Shown: positions 37,568 through 47,105, numbered from the stretch's first letter. The stretch is 64,000 nucleotides of DNA from Calothrix rhizosoleniae SC01 (GCF_900185595.1 NZ_FYBH01000114.1:1-64000); one strand, 5' to 3'. Translations and numbers: made by a program. The notes: generated by a model from the sequence alone, not told the origin.

Positions 37568-37614
37568 GATTGATTCGCTATTAATAATTAGCGACAACTC
37601 GGTATTTTAAAATT

Positions 37615-37657
37615 AAGAGGGGTGGAAATATCTACCTCTCTTCTTTTTATTTTTTTA
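37615..37657 (+). terminator. Terminator of the rbcLXS operon
   Basis: AAGAGGGGTGG and CTACCTCTCTT pair with two mismatches around AAATAT, then CTTTTTATTTTTTT. A second small palindrome, CGCTATTAATAATTAGCG, lies just upstream at 37577-37594. Confidence 0.75.
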
Positions 37658-37686
37658 GCATCAAATGGCTGAATGCAAATCGTGTC

Positions 37687-38130
37687 ATGGTTATAGAAGA
37701 GTTAAACCTGAAAAATTTTGATGTTGCTTTAGAGCTGTTACAAAAATACCAAGAATTCTATCAAGTAAATGCGATTGATACAGAAAAAAATCGTCAACAC
37801 TTGAATAGAATCATGAATAATGAAGAATTGGGAAAATTATTTCTCTTGCAAGATAAGGAAATACATCTTGGTTTCGCAACAATTTATTATTCATTTTCTA
37901 GTACCATTGCCGAACAAATTGCCATTCTCAATGATTTATATATATTAGAAAATCATCGTAGGCAAGGATATGGCAAAAAGTTGGTTGACTACTGCATCAA
38001 TTATCTTCAGTCCCGTGGTATGAGTACAGTTAGATGGTCAACTACTAAAGATAATGCGATCGCACAACAGCTATATCAAAAATATGGAAGTGGAAGTGAG
38101 TGGCTAATCTACTCTTATAAAATTAATTAA
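37687..38130 (+). CDS. GNAT-family N-acetyltransferase
   Basis: 147 residues. The acetyl-CoA binding segment RRQGYGKKLVDY (RxxGxG) is at about residues 97-108, preceded by the beta-strand NDLYILENH. The substrate is unknown; the family acetylates small amines or protein N-termini. The next gene starts 2 bp after its stop, so it is co-transcribed with the SGNH hydrolase. Both lie between rbcS and rca. Confidence 0.82.
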   Translation: MVIEELNLKNFDVALELLQKYQEFYQVNAIDTEKNRQHLNRIMNNEELGKLFLLQDKEIHLGFATIYYSFSSTIAEQIAILNDLYILENHRRQGYGKKLVDYCINYLQSRGMSTVRWSTTKDNAIAQQLYQKYGSGSEWLIYSYKIN

Positions 38131-38132
38131 TT

Positions 38133-38744
38133 ATGTCAGGAACTAAGCCTTCAGAAGTGAGAATTTGCTTTCTAGGAGAATCATTTGTGAATGGAACTGG
38201 CGACCCCCAATGCCTTGGTTGGACAGGTAGAATATGTGTAAATGCCAATCAAAAAGGTTACGATATAACGTACTATAATTTAGGTGTAAGAAGAGAAACT
38301 AGCACTGAGCTAAAAAATCGTTGGTTAACAGAAGTTTCCTATCGCTTACCAAAAGAATATGATGGTAGGGTTGTGTTTTCCTTTGGTGTAAATGACATAA
38401 CAATAGAAAATGGGAAAACCCGCGTACCAATAAATCAATCAATTGAAAATCTCTCCAGTATTTTAAGTGCAGCTAAACAGTTATACCCTGTGTTAATGGT
38501 TAGTCCAGCACCATGTGGAGATAGGGAACAAAATCAGAGAATTGCTAATTTATCTCAAGAGTTTGGTTTAGTTTGCCAACAATTGAATATACCTTATTTA
38601 AATGTTTTTCCTATTTTAAAAAAATCTTCTGTGTGGATAGATGAAGCTAAAAATAATGATGGTGCTCATCCCAGAGCAGGAGGTTATCAAGTATTTGCAC
38701 AAATTGTAGATAATTGGGATGGTTGGTTAAGTTGGTTTCGGTGA
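38133..38744 (+). CDS. SGNH/GDSL-type esterase or lipase
   Basis: 203 residues. Block I reads CFLGESFVNGTGD, with GES instead of GDS, so the nucleophile Ser is kept; block III has FSFGVND with the Asn; block V is NNDGAHPRAGGY with the catalytic Asp and His. No signal peptide is visible, so it is probably cytoplasmic. It removes acyl groups from an unknown substrate. It is coupled to the GNAT gene (2-bp gap); an acetylase-deacetylase pair is possible but unproven. Confidence 0.75.
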   Translation: MSGTKPSEVRICFLGESFVNGTGDPQCLGWTGRICVNANQKGYDITYYNLGVRRETSTELKNRWLTEVSYRLPKEYDGRVVFSFGVNDITIENGKTRVPINQSIENLSSILSAAKQLYPVLMVSPAPCGDREQNQRIANLSQEFGLVCQQLNIPYLNVFPILKKSSVWIDEAKNNDGAHPRAGGYQVFAQIVDNWDGWLSWFR

Positions 38745-38780
38745 AGTATGTAAGTATATTATTAAATAGTATTTAATAAT

Positions 38781-39347
38781 TTAATTCTCTTGAAGCCATT
38801 GTATAACAATAGCAGCATTTTTATTTGGTGGAAACACTGGATAAAACACATGTTCAACGAAACCTTGATATAAAATCAGCGTCAGTCGTTTAATTAAAGT
38901 CATATCATCAACAGAAAATGTTGGTAACTGTAAAGCTTTTGCAAGTAACAACTGCTCATCACTTAATATAGGAAAAGGCAGATGTAGCCTTGTTACCATT
39001 TCTTGTTGGTAGTCGGTTGATTGTGTACTTAGCCCATAAACAGAGGCACCAAGGGTTTTGATTTCAGTATGATGATCCCGAAAAGCACAAGACTGAGGTG
39101 TACAGCCCCGGGCACCTGGGATCATATCCCAATCTTCTGGTAAGGGCTTATCAGGCTGCCCTGTCATGGGATAGCAGTATATTACAACACGCTGCTGATG
39201 GCTTTCTGCACATATATCAACGGATTGTCCGGTTGTTGCGGAAAGCTTTATAGTTGGTACAGGGAATCCTGGTAAATGGCGACAGGTGCCATCATCTTTT
39301 GGAATTGGAAGATCCTCAGGGAGTTGATTGAGTCTGCTCATATGCAT
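38781..39347 (-). CDS. Peroxiredoxin, PrxQ/BCP-like redoxin
   Basis: 188 residues. The motif GCTPQSCAFRDHH (Cys82 and Cys87) matches the atypical 2-Cys PrxQ pattern CTxxxC, and GASVYGLSTQSTDYQQEM follows the family template. It is likely a thiol peroxidase reduced by thioredoxin. There are two close starts (MHM at 39347 and 39341). It converges on the SGNH hydrolase and is divergent from rca, with a 316-bp AT-rich gap (39348-39663) in which I see no gene; minor frames there are low-complexity shadows. Confidence 0.75.
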   Translation of the reverse strand: MHMSRLNQLPEDLPIPKDDGTCRHLPGFPVPTIKLSATTGQSVDICAESHQQRVVIYCYPMTGQPDKPLPEDWDMIPGARGCTPQSCAFRDHHTEIKTLGASVYGLSTQSTDYQQEMVTRLHLPFPILSDEQLLLAKALQLPTFSVDDMTLIKRLTLILYQGFVEHVFYPVFPPNKNAAIVIQWLQEN

Positions 39348-39663
39348 ATAGTCTTTCTATACTTCATCGTTCGTTAGTCTTATATAGGCTCTAAATGCTA
39401 CACCTTTATCTTAATGGACTACAAAGTAATTGAGTAGTTCATCCCATGAATAAAAACTGTTTCAGAAATATCTATAATCCAAGCATTTACCCAAGTCAAA
39501 TATATCATGGTGGTAAATATAAAGGAATTTATATAAGGATTTAAGAAATTTTTATTAGTATATAAAGTACGCTGATAAAATTTTACATTTTGCATCATAA
39601 TATTATTGAAAGCCAAGTTGTAACTAACCACTGCTAACAATCAATCAAAAATCCAAAATTAAT

Positions 39664-40914
39664 ATGAGTTATTATATCTCCCCCCATTTTGAAGAGAAAC
39701 TTGCCATTTTTATCACCAAAAACTATCTTAATATCCCCAATATGCGAGTTCCTTTAATATTAGGAATTCATGGACGTAAAGGTGAAGGTAAATCATTTCA
39801 ATGCGATTTAGTACTGGAAAAAATGGGTGTGGAAGTAACTCATATCTCCGGGGGAGAATTGGAAAGTCCTGATGCTGGAGATCCCGCCCGTTTATTGCGT
39901 CTGCGTTACCGGGAAACCGCCGAATTAATCAAAGTGCGGGGTCAAATGTGTGTAATTCTGATCAACGATTTAGATGCAGGTGCGGGACGCTTTGATGAAG
40001 GTACTCAGTATACGGTGAATACCCAATTGGTAAATGCCACACTGATGAATATTGCCGATAATCCTACCAATGTCCAACTTCCAGGAAGTTACGATGCTAC
40101 ACCTTTACATCGTGTCCCCATTATCGCTACTGGAAATGATTTTTCTACCCTCTATGCTCCATTAATTCGGGATGGACGCATGGAAAAATATTATTGGCAA
40201 CCAGATAAGGATGACAAGCTGGGTATTGTTGGTGGTATTTTTAGTGAAGATGGGCTGTCATCCCAGGAAGTAGAGCAATTAATTGATAAGTTTCCCAACC
40301 AGGCTATTGACTTTTTTAGCGCCTTGCGATCGCGTATTTATGATCAACAAATTAGTGACTTTATTTATGAGGTTGGTTTAGAACGTATATCTCAACGGGT
40401 GGTTAAAAGTTTAGCTGGATTACCAGAATTTAAACGACCTGATTTTAGCTTATCTCACCTCACAGACATAGGTAACTTAATCGTTACAGAACAGCAGCAA
40501 GTGGATAATCACCGTTTGGTTGCTGAGTATAATCGCGTCTTAAATTTCCGCAAGTATAATCAATCTGCTGAAAGTAACCATGCGGATACAGAAATACCAA
40601 TTAGCCAGTCATCAACCAATGGCTCCCAAAAACATCACCTCAATAATTCCCATCTCACCCTGGAAACTCAAGCACAGGTTCGAGATTTACTGGCTTATGG
40701 TTACAAAATAGGTGTTGAGCACGTAGATGAGCGCCGTTTTCGTACTGGTTCTTGGCAAAGTTGTAATGTGGGCACAATTGATGCAGAATCAGATGCCATA
40801 TCAACCTTGAAACAATGCTTGACAGAATATAGTGATGAGTATGTAAGGTTAGTCGGAATAGATCCCAAGGCAAAGCGGCGAGTTGTAGAGCAGATTATTC
40901 AACGACCAAATTGA
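39664..40914 (+). CDS. rca: RuBisCO activase with small-subunit-like tail
   Basis: 416 residues. An AAA+ module with Walker A GIHGRKGEGKSFQ (34-46) and the aspartates of VILINDLDAGAGRFD (Walker B) is followed by the activase-specific RDGRMEKYYWQPDK and a helical domain. A linker of about 35 residues leads to a C-terminal RbcS-like (SSUL) domain at about 331-416. In cyanobacteria this form remodels inhibited RuBisCO, and the SSUL domain recruits it into carboxysomes, as in CcmM. It lies about 2 kb from rbcS. No clear Shine-Dalgarno. Confidence 0.93.
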   Translation: MSYYISPHFEEKLAIFITKNYLNIPNMRVPLILGIHGRKGEGKSFQCDLVLEKMGVEVTHISGGELESPDAGDPARLLRLRYRETAELIKVRGQMCVILINDLDAGAGRFDEGTQYTVNTQLVNATLMNIADNPTNVQLPGSYDATPLHRVPIIATGNDFSTLYAPLIRDGRMEKYYWQPDKDDKLGIVGGIFSEDGLSSQEVEQLIDKFPNQAIDFFSALRSRIYDQQISDFIYEVGLERISQRVVKSLAGLPEFKRPDFSLSHLTDIGNLIVTEQQQVDNHRLVAEYNRVLNFRKYNQSAESNHADTEIPISQSSTNGSQKHHLNNSHLTLETQAQVRDLLAYGYKIGVEHVDERRFRTGSWQSCNVGTIDAESDAISTLKQCLTEYSDEYVRLVGIDPKAKRRVVEQIIQRPN

Positions 40915-41068
40915 TTCAATTTACCCTTCTCGCTGAGGATAAGGATATTTGAGCATTAAAACCTATAACTTTTTGTTGCAAACTGCTAAACACCCATTAA
41001 ACAACAGGCGTTTTATGTCATGATTGCAAAGTGAAATAACCATGCTTTAACAAAATAGGGAATCTTTC

Positions 41069-41707
41069 ATGGCTCTCCGTCTAGGTGATACAGTACCCAA
41101 CTTTACCCAAGCCTCTAGCACAGGCGACATTAATTTTTATGATTGGGCAGGTGACAGCTGGGTAGTGCTGTTCTCCCACCCTGCAGACTATACACCTGTT
41201 TGCACAACAGAATTAGGTACTGTTGCTAAATTAAAACCAGAATTTGATAAACGTAACGTTAAATGCGTTGCTCTCAGTGTTGATGATGTAGATTCCCACA
41301 TGGGATGGATTGGTGATATTGAGGAAACCCAAAGTACAAAACTCAACTATCCAATTCTGGCAGATGCAGATCGTACAGTTTCCGATTTGTACGATATGAT
41401 TCATCCCAATGCTAATGCTAAGGTAACGGTAAGGACAGTTTTCATTATCGATCCGAACAAAAAATTACGTCTGACTTTAACCTATCCTCCCAGCACCGGA
41501 CGTAACTTTGATGAAATTTTGCGGGTAATTGACTCCCTACAGTTAACTGATGACTATAGTGTGGCTACACCAGCAGATTGGCAAGATGGTGATGATTGCG
41601 TAATTGTCCCCACCATTAAAGATCCCGAGGAACTGAAACAGAAATTTCCTAAAGGCTTTGAAGTGGTTAAGCCTTACTTAAGAATGACTCCTCAACCCAA
41701 TAAGTGA
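41069..41707 (+). CDS. 1-Cys peroxiredoxin (Prx6 type)
   Basis: 212 residues. The peroxidatic Cys45 is in FSHPADYTPVCTTELG, and the C-terminal domain (DSLQLTDDYSVATPADWQ, DDCVIVP, PYLRMTPQP) is that of the Prx6/1-Cys group. It reduces hydrogen peroxide and organic peroxides; the group typically relies on a non-thioredoxin reductant. It stands alone with an efficient terminator at 41730. It starts 155 bp after rca and shares its strand but not an obvious operon. Confidence 0.9.
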   Translation: MALRLGDTVPNFTQASSTGDINFYDWAGDSWVVLFSHPADYTPVCTTELGTVAKLKPEFDKRNVKCVALSVDDVDSHMGWIGDIEETQSTKLNYPILADADRTVSDLYDMIHPNANAKVTVRTVFIIDPNKKLRLTLTYPPSTGRNFDEILRVIDSLQLTDDYSVATPADWQDGDDCVIVPTIKDPEELKQKFPKGFEVVKPYLRMTPQPNK

Positions 41708-41729
41708 TTCCTCCGATGATTGTAATTGA

Positions 41730-41752
41730 GGGTGGGTAATTCCCACCCTTTT
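41730..41752 (+). terminator. Rho-independent terminator after the 1-Cys peroxiredoxin
   Basis: A perfect 7-bp stem, GGGTGGG and CCCACCC, with loop TAATT, then TTTTAT. It is the clearest terminator in the window. Confidence 0.85.
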
Positions 41753-41771
41753 ATATCCGAAAATTGCCAAT

Positions 41772-41884
41772 TATAGTGCTACGGGCAAGTAATAAGTAAT
41801 AAGTAATAAGTAATAAGTAATAAGTTTACTGTTAATAGCTTTGGTGCTTCAACAATGTACGCGCCCTAATCGCATAGTACTATA
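41772..41884 (-). repeat. TATAGC-family palindromic element, copy 4 (inverted)
   Basis: Starts TATAGTGCTACGGGCAAG, then five or so AATAAGT units and TTTACTG, and ends in GTACTATA. The order of blocks is the reverse of the 24110 copy, so it is inserted in the opposite orientation. The core GTTAGGACAT part is replaced. Confidence 0.7.
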
Positions 41885-41935
41885 AGATTAAATTAGTAAA
41901 TTGCCAATTAACAAAATTTATTGTTGGCATAACAG

Positions 41936-44215
41936 TTATTGTTGGGATAAAAGCGAGTAAGCTTCATTAACTAATCGCATATTTTTCTCAGCCTTTTGTT
42001 TCATTTCCGGTTTATCTATATATAAATCTGGATGCCATTTCCTAACCAATTTTTTGTAAGTATTTTTAATCTCAACTATAGATACTCCTGGCTGTAGTCC
42101 TAATATTTTGTAAGCTCGATTAATTTGTTGTTGATCTACTTTAGCTTGAGACTTATTGTTACTCTTGTTATCTTTGTTTGTTTGATTTTGTTGGTTATTA
42201 TTTTTTTTACTACGATTAAATCCAGACTTACCCATATTTGCTTTCATTTGGGCAATTTCTTGATCAATTTCCCAAGCACTGAATTTTGCTTCTAAATCAT
42301 GTGCTGGTGGGGGAGGGGAAGATGGAGGTGATTTTTTTGTGGTTGTTTGGTTTGTTTGCTGATTTTGTTGTTGCTGTGGTGCTTTTCGGGGAATTACAAC
42401 TTCTTCTTTCACACCTTTCCCAGAGAAACTATACACTGAGGATTTAGTTTGGGTTTGTGGAGGTTTTATTTCTGGAGAATTGAAAGTCTTTGCTTCAATT
42501 TTAAATTCATCAGTAATAGGAATGTCCAGACTTTTTTGTAGCTGTTGATTTAACTCGGATAAACTATTTTGCCATTTCTGTAATTCAATTTGTTTTTGTT
42601 GAATTTCTAATGGTAGTTCACTACGATTAAATTGAATAATAATTTCTAATTGTTGCTGATATTTATCTATAATTGATAATCCTTGACGATTCACTTGCAT
42701 TAAATAATCATCAACAGCATCAAGACAAATTTTTGCGACTTGTTGATGATAGGATTCATTAGATGTTTTTGTCTCTGTTTTTTGCAGATTTTTATTCACC
42801 ATATAGGTGATACTTCCGACCACAGCAGCACCTACGGGGCCACCTAATAACCAAACAATACCGCCACCAACCGCTAAGGAACTGGGATCGCTAATCCCAT
42901 CATCAATTCCTGGCTTATGGGGTAGGGTAACTTGTGGTGTATTGGGTAAGTTAATGAATAAATCTTCTGGTCTTGTAGTTTGGAAGATTTCATTAGCTTG
43001 ATACAGCCATTTACTCACTTCTAATTGTAGTTGTTTTAAATCTTGTTTGAGATGATCTATTTCCCATGATTTAAACTCATTTTGAGCCAAAGCAACAGCA
43101 GCATCTGCTTGATATTTATCTCGCAAGTTGGTTATGTTTAAAAAATCTTTTAATTCATTAATACTCTGATGAAAACCTTGTTTAATTAACTCGGCAGCAC
43201 GTTTTTTAATATTGTATTTTGCCTGATTTTTGTCTGAAAATTGAGCGATTTCAACTTCTAAAGGTGTAATTTTTATTTTTAGCGATCGCTGGATTTTTGC
43301 AGCTATTTTTTCTACCCTTGGCTTTCTTACTACTTGGGTATCTTTTTGCAGAATCCTCACCAAGTTTTGTAATGCGGTTTCAAACTCGATTAAACCACTA
43401 GTATTAGCAGCTGCAACATCTCCTTTTAATCTAGCTCTTAAAGCAGGTAAAGCATCAACTCGATACAAATTACTAAAGCCGGAAGGTAATTCAGCGCGGA
43501 AACTTTCAGCTACAAAACGTAGGCGATGTTGCACTTGTTTTTGTTCGTCAGGCTCTAACAAATTCAAAAAGTTCGCCACAAAAATAACTGTTTTAATTCC
43601 CCGTTCCCACAGCCAATCCCGTAAATTTTCCCGTTCCTCCAAAGTCATCAACTTCCGCGCATCTAGTAATTGCACGACTAAATCCGCACCTAGGAGTTGT
43701 TGACGTACCAAATTATCTTGTGCTTCCCTGTCATTAGTTCCGGGTAAATCAAGGAACTCCACCCCCGTTTCTAGCAAAGGGTGGGGACAAAACACCTCCA
43801 CAGATGCAACATCTCCCCGCATCCGTCTCTCACCATCAAGAACGGCAAACTTTTTTAAAATATCCGTACCAGGGCGGTAAATCTCCGTACCATCAACTAA
43901 AACAATGCGAGTCCGTAAGTCAGTCCCATACTTAACTATAATCGCTGCACCAGTGGTAGGAATCAAATCAATGGGTAAAGTTTTATTCCCCAACATGGCA
44001 TTAATTAAGGTAGACTTGCCATGATTAAAAGGTGCAAATACAGCAATACGCAAGTTGGGATTAGTCAGATGATGACAAATAGCGATCGCATCTGTATAAA
44101 GTGCTGATTTTGGATCTAAATCTAGCAATTTAGACGCAGATTTAATTGCTGTTGCTAGTTGTTGATAGTTTTGAAGTACCTGTTGCATTGGTTGACGGTT
44201 GACAATTATTTCCAA
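41936..44215 (-). CDS. Dynamin-like GTPase with C-terminal DnaJ domain
   Basis: 759 residues. The GTPase domain starts near residue 50: G1 FAPFNHGKSTL (60-70) and G3 DLPGTNDREAQ. A helical stalk region follows, then a glycine-rich hydrophobic stretch (AVGGGIVWLLGGPVGAAVVG) that may insert in membranes. Next come a second coiled coil and a Gln/Asn/Pro-rich linker (about 620-690). The last 62 residues (698-759) form a J-domain with the HPD triad in RKWHPDLY, expected to stimulate a DnaK-type Hsp70. It lies next to a BDLP orthologue on the same strand. The fusion is unusual; I know no characterised member. Confidence 0.85.
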   Translation of the reverse strand: MEIIVNRQPMQQVLQNYQQLATAIKSASKLLDLDPKSALYTDAIAICHHLTNPNLRIAVFAPFNHGKSTLINAMLGNKTLPIDLIPTTGAAIIVKYGTDLRTRIVLVDGTEIYRPGTDILKKFAVLDGERRMRGDVASVEVFCPHPLLETGVEFLDLPGTNDREAQDNLVRQQLLGADLVVQLLDARKLMTLEERENLRDWLWERGIKTVIFVANFLNLLEPDEQKQVQHRLRFVAESFRAELPSGFSNLYRVDALPALRARLKGDVAAANTSGLIEFETALQNLVRILQKDTQVVRKPRVEKIAAKIQRSLKIKITPLEVEIAQFSDKNQAKYNIKKRAAELIKQGFHQSINELKDFLNITNLRDKYQADAAVALAQNEFKSWEIDHLKQDLKQLQLEVSKWLYQANEIFQTTRPEDLFINLPNTPQVTLPHKPGIDDGISDPSSLAVGGGIVWLLGGPVGAAVVGSITYMVNKNLQKTETKTSNESYHQQVAKICLDAVDDYLMQVNRQGLSIIDKYQQQLEIIIQFNRSELPLEIQQKQIELQKWQNSLSELNQQLQKSLDIPITDEFKIEAKTFNSPEIKPPQTQTKSSVYSFSGKGVKEEVVIPRKAPQQQQNQQTNQTTTKKSPPSSPPPPAHDLEAKFSAWEIDQEIAQMKANMGKSGFNRSKKNNNQQNQTNKDNKSNNKSQAKVDQQQINRAYKILGLQPGVSIVEIKNTYKKLVRKWHPDLYIDKPEMKQKAEKNMRLVNEAYSLLSQQ

Positions 44216-44577
44216 AATCTAGTCTCTAAAATCCCTAACTCTTCGCCTGGAGCGCCTCTGCTTAACGAGGGAGTAGGGAGTAGGGGCGTGGGAGTAGGGA
44301 TGTCCCATACTTAAAAGTAGGGGATTTAATGTTGACGTTTTGTCTGTCACCGCTTGCGCCTCTCCACCCAAATTTTCTTAACTTTCCAGGGATAAATCCG
44401 GGGGCTATGTCCTACCGGACACGCTATCTCCTTTCAGGAGACACTTCGCGCTTCGCTAACAAACAATCCTGGAGTAGGGTATTTTTCCTCTTCCCCTACT
44501 CCCTACTCTCTACTCCCTACTCCCTACTCCCTATTTTGGTGAGCCAAATTCACATTCTGAATCAGCAACGCCAAAAA
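44216..44577. repeat. Repeat-filled gap between the two dynamins
   Basis: 362 bp. It holds GGGAGTAGG heptamers near 44265-44300, a GC-rich palindromic patch (ATGTCCTACCGGACACG, then AGACACTTCGCG) at about 44407-44455 and a CTCCCTA array at about 44492-44534. An 89-codon plus-strand frame across it is a repeat artefact. Because of it, co-transcription of the two dynamin genes cannot be assumed. Confidence 0.65.
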
Positions 44578-46659
44578 TTAACTGTAATCAGCAATTAAAT
44601 TACTATAAGCTAACTCTACCTTTTCTACCTGTACAGTCACATCCTCCCTAAGATTACTTAACCGTTTTAATTCTGTATCACGGTCAATTTCACGGGTTTG
44701 TTTCTGCTTGAGTAAGTTATCTAATTCTGACTTACGAGCTGTAATATCATCATTGATGCGGTTATTCACTTCTTGCTCATAGGAATCAAAACACTCCTTC
44801 ACCCCACTGTAAACAGTATGATATTGCTCATTGGCTACCTGGGGTAAATATTTCATCAACTCTTTCTTAGCAGTTTTTAGCAATTCCTTTCTGGCTTGAT
44901 CCGCTTGTAAAAAACCCACACCCAAACCTAACAATGCAAAGCCAATGGGACCGAGGAAAACCCCCGTAACCGCCGTAATTATGCCACCAATACCAATTAC
45001 AGTGAAGTAGTTTAACAGAATATTTTTCCAATCAAAACCCGCACCAGCCATCGCGAAACCAGCCAAATTTCCCCGAGCCAGAGAAAACAATCCCATTGCC
45101 CATTTTGCCCACGCCGGTGAGTTATCATCTTCACCAGAGACACTACTGTTCAATCTGACTGGTTCGCCGGTGAGTTTTTCTGTAATTCTATCTGTGACTT
45201 GATTATAGGACATGCCATACTTAGCCGCACTGCGGGAAAGTTGTCTAAAGGCTGCACCCATATCTTTTTCAGCAGTTAAACTCCAAGCCGCAAATTTATC
45301 GGCGATGTACTGCTCAAAAGCTGTTTGTAATGCAGTATTAAAAGCTTCCCGTTTCCCACTGCTGAGGAAATCAAGCAAATTTAACTCTGGTTGATAGCGG
45401 AGAAAATCATTCTCAAAAGTATTACCTAAACTTAAAACATAACTCTTGAAAGAATCAGCAATAGACTTGGCTTGGGTATCCCTAGTACGAATAATCTCTT
45501 GCTGAAACTCATCCCGAATACCCCTGAGCTTGTTAAATTCCGGTTCTACAGAAGTAATCCGTTCCTTGAGTTGATTCACATCTCGATCCAGAAGAGGAAT
45601 ACGTCTATCGATCGCTTCTTGAGTATTTGCACTAGCTTGACGAGCTAAGATTTTTACCTGTCGCAATTCTGCGATCGCTCTTTCCCTAGTTAAAAAGGTA
45701 TTTAATGCTTCCATAAACCGAGGGAAACCAGTTCCTGACAATGAAGCTTGAGGATTTTTTAATCGACGACGTAATGCTTGCAGAGAAGAGACTTCAAACA
45801 CCCGTTCATCATAGATATTTTGTCCATCAACAATACAGTAATCAGCTAAATTTGCCTGAAAAACTTGTCGCAAACGACCTTCTGCTTCTTGTAATTCCTC
45901 CTCATCATCGGGATCTATCAATGACTCTTTGACTTGATCCCATGCATTTAGTAAGAAGAAAACCGCAAGTCCCCTACCTTTAATATAATTCTCTAAATAG
46001 CGCCGTTCTCCTAAAGTACAAGGTTGGGAAGCTCGCATAACAAATAAAATTGCATGGCAATTATTCACATAACCCAAGGATAATTCATTCCGTGCTTCCG
46101 TATCATTTAATCCTGGACTATCAACAATTTCAATCCCTTTTTCTAACAATGGTAAGGGATACTCAACCACAGCATGACTAACATCAGGAAATGCTTCCTG
46201 CTTCTGTTGCTCTAACCTTTTTGCCTCTGCCGGATCAATAGTATACTTATGTTTAAAGGTATCAAAATCTAACTTTTGTGGACTCTTTCCATCATTAAAA
46301 TGTACAGTTACTTGTTTCTCTGCACCATAGCGCAAAACAGTCAACACCGCCGTACAAGGATTAACATTACTGGGTAACAAATTTTCCCCAATCAATGCAT
46401 TTAGAAACGTACTCTTACCCCGTTTCATATCTCCCAACACCAACAGACGGAATACACCTTGGCGGAGATTTTTACTCGCTACCTTAATATCTTCAATATC
46501 CCGTTCTAAACTGAGTTTTCCGGAAGCAGTATCCCCATCAATTTCTGCCCTATCGATAGTCTCAGCAAGTTTATCTAAAGCAATGGAAACCTCAGAACGG
46601 ACTCGAACAAATCGCTCTAAATCGTGAATAAACCGATCAGTAGGTATTTGATAACTCAT
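44578..46659 (-). CDS. Bacterial dynamin-like protein (BDLP type)
   Basis: 693 residues, the same length as Nostoc punctiforme BDLP, whose structure is known. G1 is GDMKRGKST with Lys82 at the position mutated (K82A) in published work. G3 is DSPGLNDTEA and G4 is LNAWD. The paddle region (LLNYFTVIGIGGIITAVTGV) and the trunk helices follow. BDLP binds GTP, tubulates and coats lipid membranes. It is followed in 5 bp spacing by the small TM protein upstream (46665), so the two are likely co-transcribed. Confidence 0.9.
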   Translation of the reverse strand: MSYQIPTDRFIHDLERFVRVRSEVSIALDKLAETIDRAEIDGDTASGKLSLERDIEDIKVASKNLRQGVFRLLVLGDMKRGKSTFLNALIGENLLPSNVNPCTAVLTVLRYGAEKQVTVHFNDGKSPQKLDFDTFKHKYTIDPAEAKRLEQQKQEAFPDVSHAVVEYPLPLLEKGIEIVDSPGLNDTEARNELSLGYVNNCHAILFVMRASQPCTLGERRYLENYIKGRGLAVFFLLNAWDQVKESLIDPDDEEELQEAEGRLRQVFQANLADYCIVDGQNIYDERVFEVSSLQALRRRLKNPQASLSGTGFPRFMEALNTFLTRERAIAELRQVKILARQASANTQEAIDRRIPLLDRDVNQLKERITSVEPEFNKLRGIRDEFQQEIIRTRDTQAKSIADSFKSYVLSLGNTFENDFLRYQPELNLLDFLSSGKREAFNTALQTAFEQYIADKFAAWSLTAEKDMGAAFRQLSRSAAKYGMSYNQVTDRITEKLTGEPVRLNSSVSGEDDNSPAWAKWAMGLFSLARGNLAGFAMAGAGFDWKNILLNYFTVIGIGGIITAVTGVFLGPIGFALLGLGVGFLQADQARKELLKTAKKELMKYLPQVANEQYHTVYSGVKECFDSYEQEVNNRINDDITARKSELDNLLKQKQTREIDRDTELKRLSNLREDVTVQVEKVELAYSNLIADYS

Positions 46660-46664
46660 AATCT

Positions 46665-46985
46665 TTAGTTTTGAGGATGGAAAAATAATTTATAAGCCGC
46701 AAACATTAAAATTCCAATAATAACTACTCCTGCAACTACAGCAGCTAAACGGACAGCCACCAGTGCTACAACTCCCAAACCGAATAACTTTAGTCCCAAG
46801 ACAGTTTTTTTCCGCCAAGCAGGTTTTTCAGTCTTTTTTGATTCATGCTTCACCGTTCGATAGAACTTAGCATCCTGCTCAGAAATTTCAGTTTCCAATT
46901 CCCGAAGTCGTAGTTCTGCTTCCTTTTCCCTTAATTTACGTTCTCTATGTTGTAATTCTTGTTCGTAATTTTCTGGAGAATTCAT
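46665..46985 (-). CDS. Small coiled-coil/TM protein upstream of BDLP
   Basis: 106 residues. The first 48 residues are a strongly charged coiled coil (LQHRERKLREKEAELRLREL). A basic patch (KKTEKPAWRKKT) precedes a hydrophobic segment at about 70-98 (VALVAVRLAAVVAGVVIIGI). It thus looks like a membrane-anchored helix. Its stop is 5 bp before the BDLP start, the tightest link in this cluster, so it is a candidate BDLP adaptor. I recognise no family. Confidence 0.65.
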   Translation of the reverse strand: MNSPENYEQELQHRERKLREKEAELRLRELETEISEQDAKFYRTVKHESKKTEKPAWRKKTVLGLKLFGLGVVALVAVRLAAVVAGVVIIGILMFAAYKLFFHPQN

Positions 46986-47105
46986 TCCAGTTTACCCCTG
47001 GACAGCTAAATAAATATGCATCAATAAATTAGCGGAACTAATTTGTAAATTAGCTCACAAAATAAAAAAGATACATCAGTTTAATCACTGAAGGACATGG
47101 AGTTA

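Noticed and set aside
39419-39640. 73-codon minus-strand frame between the PrxQ-like gene and rca
   Set aside because: AT-rich with low-complexity residues and no ribosome site; treated as promoter DNA.
44329-44598. 89-codon frame between the dynamin genes
   Set aside because: It translates CTCCCTA heptamers and a palindromic patch.
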